A DNA stretch of 6,806 bases from Sphingomonas sanxanigenens (GTDB taxonomy: Bacteria > Pseudomonadota > Alphaproteobacteria > Sphingomonadales > Sphingomonadaceae), in the NCBI GenBank assembly GCA_003240855.1, contig QFNN01000139.1:1-6806 (forward strand), written 5' to 3'. A model generated the notes under the pieces. That model had not been told where the DNA came from. It made no database searches and was given only the letters and a program-made list of their open reading frames with translations. A program made the position numbers and the translations under genes. Positions 6,443 through 6,806 of this stretch are shown here, one piece after another; the first letter of the stretch is position 1; each line of letters starts with the position of its first letter.

Positions 6443-6518
6443 TTCAGAAATCGCGGTCCGGTTGTTAACAAGCAACTTGATTGCACCAAATAAGGTGGGG
6501 GCTACGGCCCCCATTTTT
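6443..6518 (+). ncRNA. tracrRNA (short form)
   Basis: The RNA is about 76 nt. The anti-repeat at 6443-6469 starts with TTCAGAAATCGCGGTCC, the exact complement of repeat bases 10-26, and continues GGTTGTTAAC, which pairs with repeat bases 1-9 through wobbles and one bulged U. The tail then has a small hairpin GCAA-CTTGA-TTGC (6472-6484), a weak ACC/GGT pair, and the terminator stem. It guides crRNA maturation and Cas9 loading. It lies divergent to cas9, about 390 bases from the start codon. Its strand fixes the crRNA sense as the plus strand of the array. Confidence 0.92.
6496..6518 (+). terminator. Intrinsic terminator of the tracrRNA
   Basis: TGGGGGC, loop TACG, GCCCCCA (6496-6513) is a perfect 7-bp stem closed by C(UACG)G, a stable UNCG-type tetraloop, followed by TTTTT at 6514-6518. 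It also serves as the last structural hairpin of the tracrRNA and stops just before the end of the convergent gene at 6524. Confidence 0.92.
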
Positions 6519-6523
6519 CTGAC

Positions 6524-6709
6524 CTATCCCTCCACCTCCGTATCCGGTTGCCCCGCCATCAGGGCATTGATCCAGGCCAGTGTCAGGTCGCGGCTGCGGT
6601 AGCGGCCGTATTTTGCCGTCTCTTCGCGCTCGACGATCGGGAAGGTGGAGAAGATGTAGCGGATGTCGTCGCGGCTCTGTGCCGGATCGGTGGGGTTGAA
6701 CACGCCGTA
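6524..6709 (-). pseudogene. 3' remnant of a probable DNA methylase / type IIG-like gene, truncated by an insertion sequence
   Basis: The minus strand is open for 61 codons with coding-like composition and ends in TAG at 6524. The peptide contains SRDDIRYIFSTFPIVEREE and KYGRYRSRDLTLAWINAL. Short tails of the form 'IRYIxxTFPIVxRxE...GxYRTxxLxL' are familiar at the C-terminus of Eco57I-type adenine methylases and combined restriction-methylation proteins. The assignment rests on this resemblance alone. There is no start codon with a ribosome site. Reading upstream, the frame enters the insertion sequence and meets TGA at 6715-6713. The rest of the gene, if it survives, lies beyond the right edge on the far side of the element. 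A defence role next to a CRISPR locus would fit. Confidence 0.55.
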
Positions 6710-6806
6710 GGGTCAGGACCCATTGATATGGGCGTTGCGATCTGATTCATGCTCCGCAAGGAGACTGGATTTGAGCGACCTGTATTGGCTGACGGACGAG
6801 CGGATG
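6710..6806 (+). mobile_element. Left end of an IS5-family insertion sequence
   Basis: The methylase-like frame breaks off at 6709, followed by GGGTCAGGACCC, a palindromic tip suited to a terminal inverted repeat, and then a transposase start at 6771. The dinucleotide TA at 6708-6709 could be the target duplication used by some IS5 subgroups, but the other end of the element is outside the window. Confidence 0.7.
6771..6806 (+). CDS. IS5-family transposase, N-terminal 12 residues only
   Basis: TTG at 6771 opens MSDLYWLTDERM and the frame continues to the right edge. This N-terminus is characteristic of IS5-family DDE transposases that are frequent in sphingomonads. AAGGAG at 6758-6763, seven bases before the TTG, supports the start. 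Only the extreme N-terminus is visible, so no catalytic residue can be checked and the subgroup is unassigned. Confidence 0.75.
   Translation, partial: MSDLYWLTDERM

Larger units (their letters stand above)
6357..6518 (+). ncRNA. Candidate long tracrRNA acting as a natural single-guide RNA
   Basis: Read 5' to 3' the plus strand has: a 20-base guide-like segment (6357-6376) whose first 18 bases match DNA upstream of the cas9 promoter; a degenerate repeat (6377-6409); a second partial repeat (6415-6436); the anti-repeat (6443-6469); and the tracrRNA tail with terminator. The first repeat can pair with the anti-repeat almost throughout: 6377-6385 with 6460-6469 (one bulged U), 6386-6390 with 6455-6459, and 6393-6403 with 6443-6453. 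This leaves the second copy as a 39-base connecting loop and produces a single-guide architecture. S. pyogenes tracr-L is the known precedent. The 5' end given is only the start of the match; no clear promoter for the long form was found. The last two guide bases (CG) do not match the target (AC). Confidence 0.5.

Noticed and set aside
6132..6514. Minus-strand open frames of 83 and 102 codons upstream of cas9
   Set aside because: They overlap the cas9 promoter and the tracrRNA in antisense and contain translated repeat fragments, so they are unlikely to be genes such as an anti-CRISPR or a regulator.
6231..6602. A 123-codon plus-strand open frame through the tracrRNA
   Set aside because: It runs across the degenerate repeats, the tracrRNA and its terminator, lacks a ribosome site and has no recognisable content.

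Overview
The window carries a compact type II-C CRISPR-Cas locus from what looks like an alphaproteobacterium of the sphingomonad group (Sphingobium/Sphingomonas-like). That guess rests on the high GC content, the style of the Cas proteins, and the start of an IS5-family transposase (MSDLYWLTDERM) of a kind common in sphingomonads. It is inference; no database search was possible.

Layout from left to right. Positions 5-1424 hold 22 apparently identical 36-bp repeats with 21 spacers of 29-30 bp; the array continues off the left edge. Next come cas2 (1497-1826), cas1 (1830-2756) and cas9 (2806-6051). All three are on the minus strand, form one apparent operon in the order cas9-cas1-cas2, and converge on the array. 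Positions 6052-6442 are a non-coding control region. The tracrRNA (about 6443-6518, plus strand) starts with a 27-nt anti-repeat and ends in a strong intrinsic terminator. At 6524-6709 lies the 3' end of a minus-strand gene that resembles the tail of an adenine-specific DNA methylase. It is cut off by an insertion sequence starting near 6710, whose transposase begins at 6771 and runs off the right edge.

How the parts work together. The array is transcribed on the plus strand, because the anti-repeat and terminator are on that strand. crRNA repeats pair with the tracrRNA anti-repeat and load Cas9, while Cas1-Cas2 add spacers.

The most interesting part is the 5' flank of the tracrRNA. Directly upstream of the anti-repeat are two degenerate copies of the CRISPR repeat in crRNA orientation (6377-6409 and 6415-6436). 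The second copy is overlaid by a promoter with 17-bp spacing that would start the short tracrRNA exactly at the anti-repeat. Two bases before the first copy is an 18-nt sequence (6357-6374) that exactly matches the DNA just upstream of the predicted cas9 -35 box (reverse complement of 6150-6167). A longer transcript would therefore read guide, repeat, loop, anti-repeat, tail: a natural single-guide RNA aimed at the cas9 promoter. This is analogous to the long tracrRNA (tracr-L) that represses cas expression in Streptococcus pyogenes II-A. I read it as a candidate autoregulatory circuit in a II-C locus. The main caveats are two mismatches next to the repeat, an unknown PAM, and no clear promoter for the long form.
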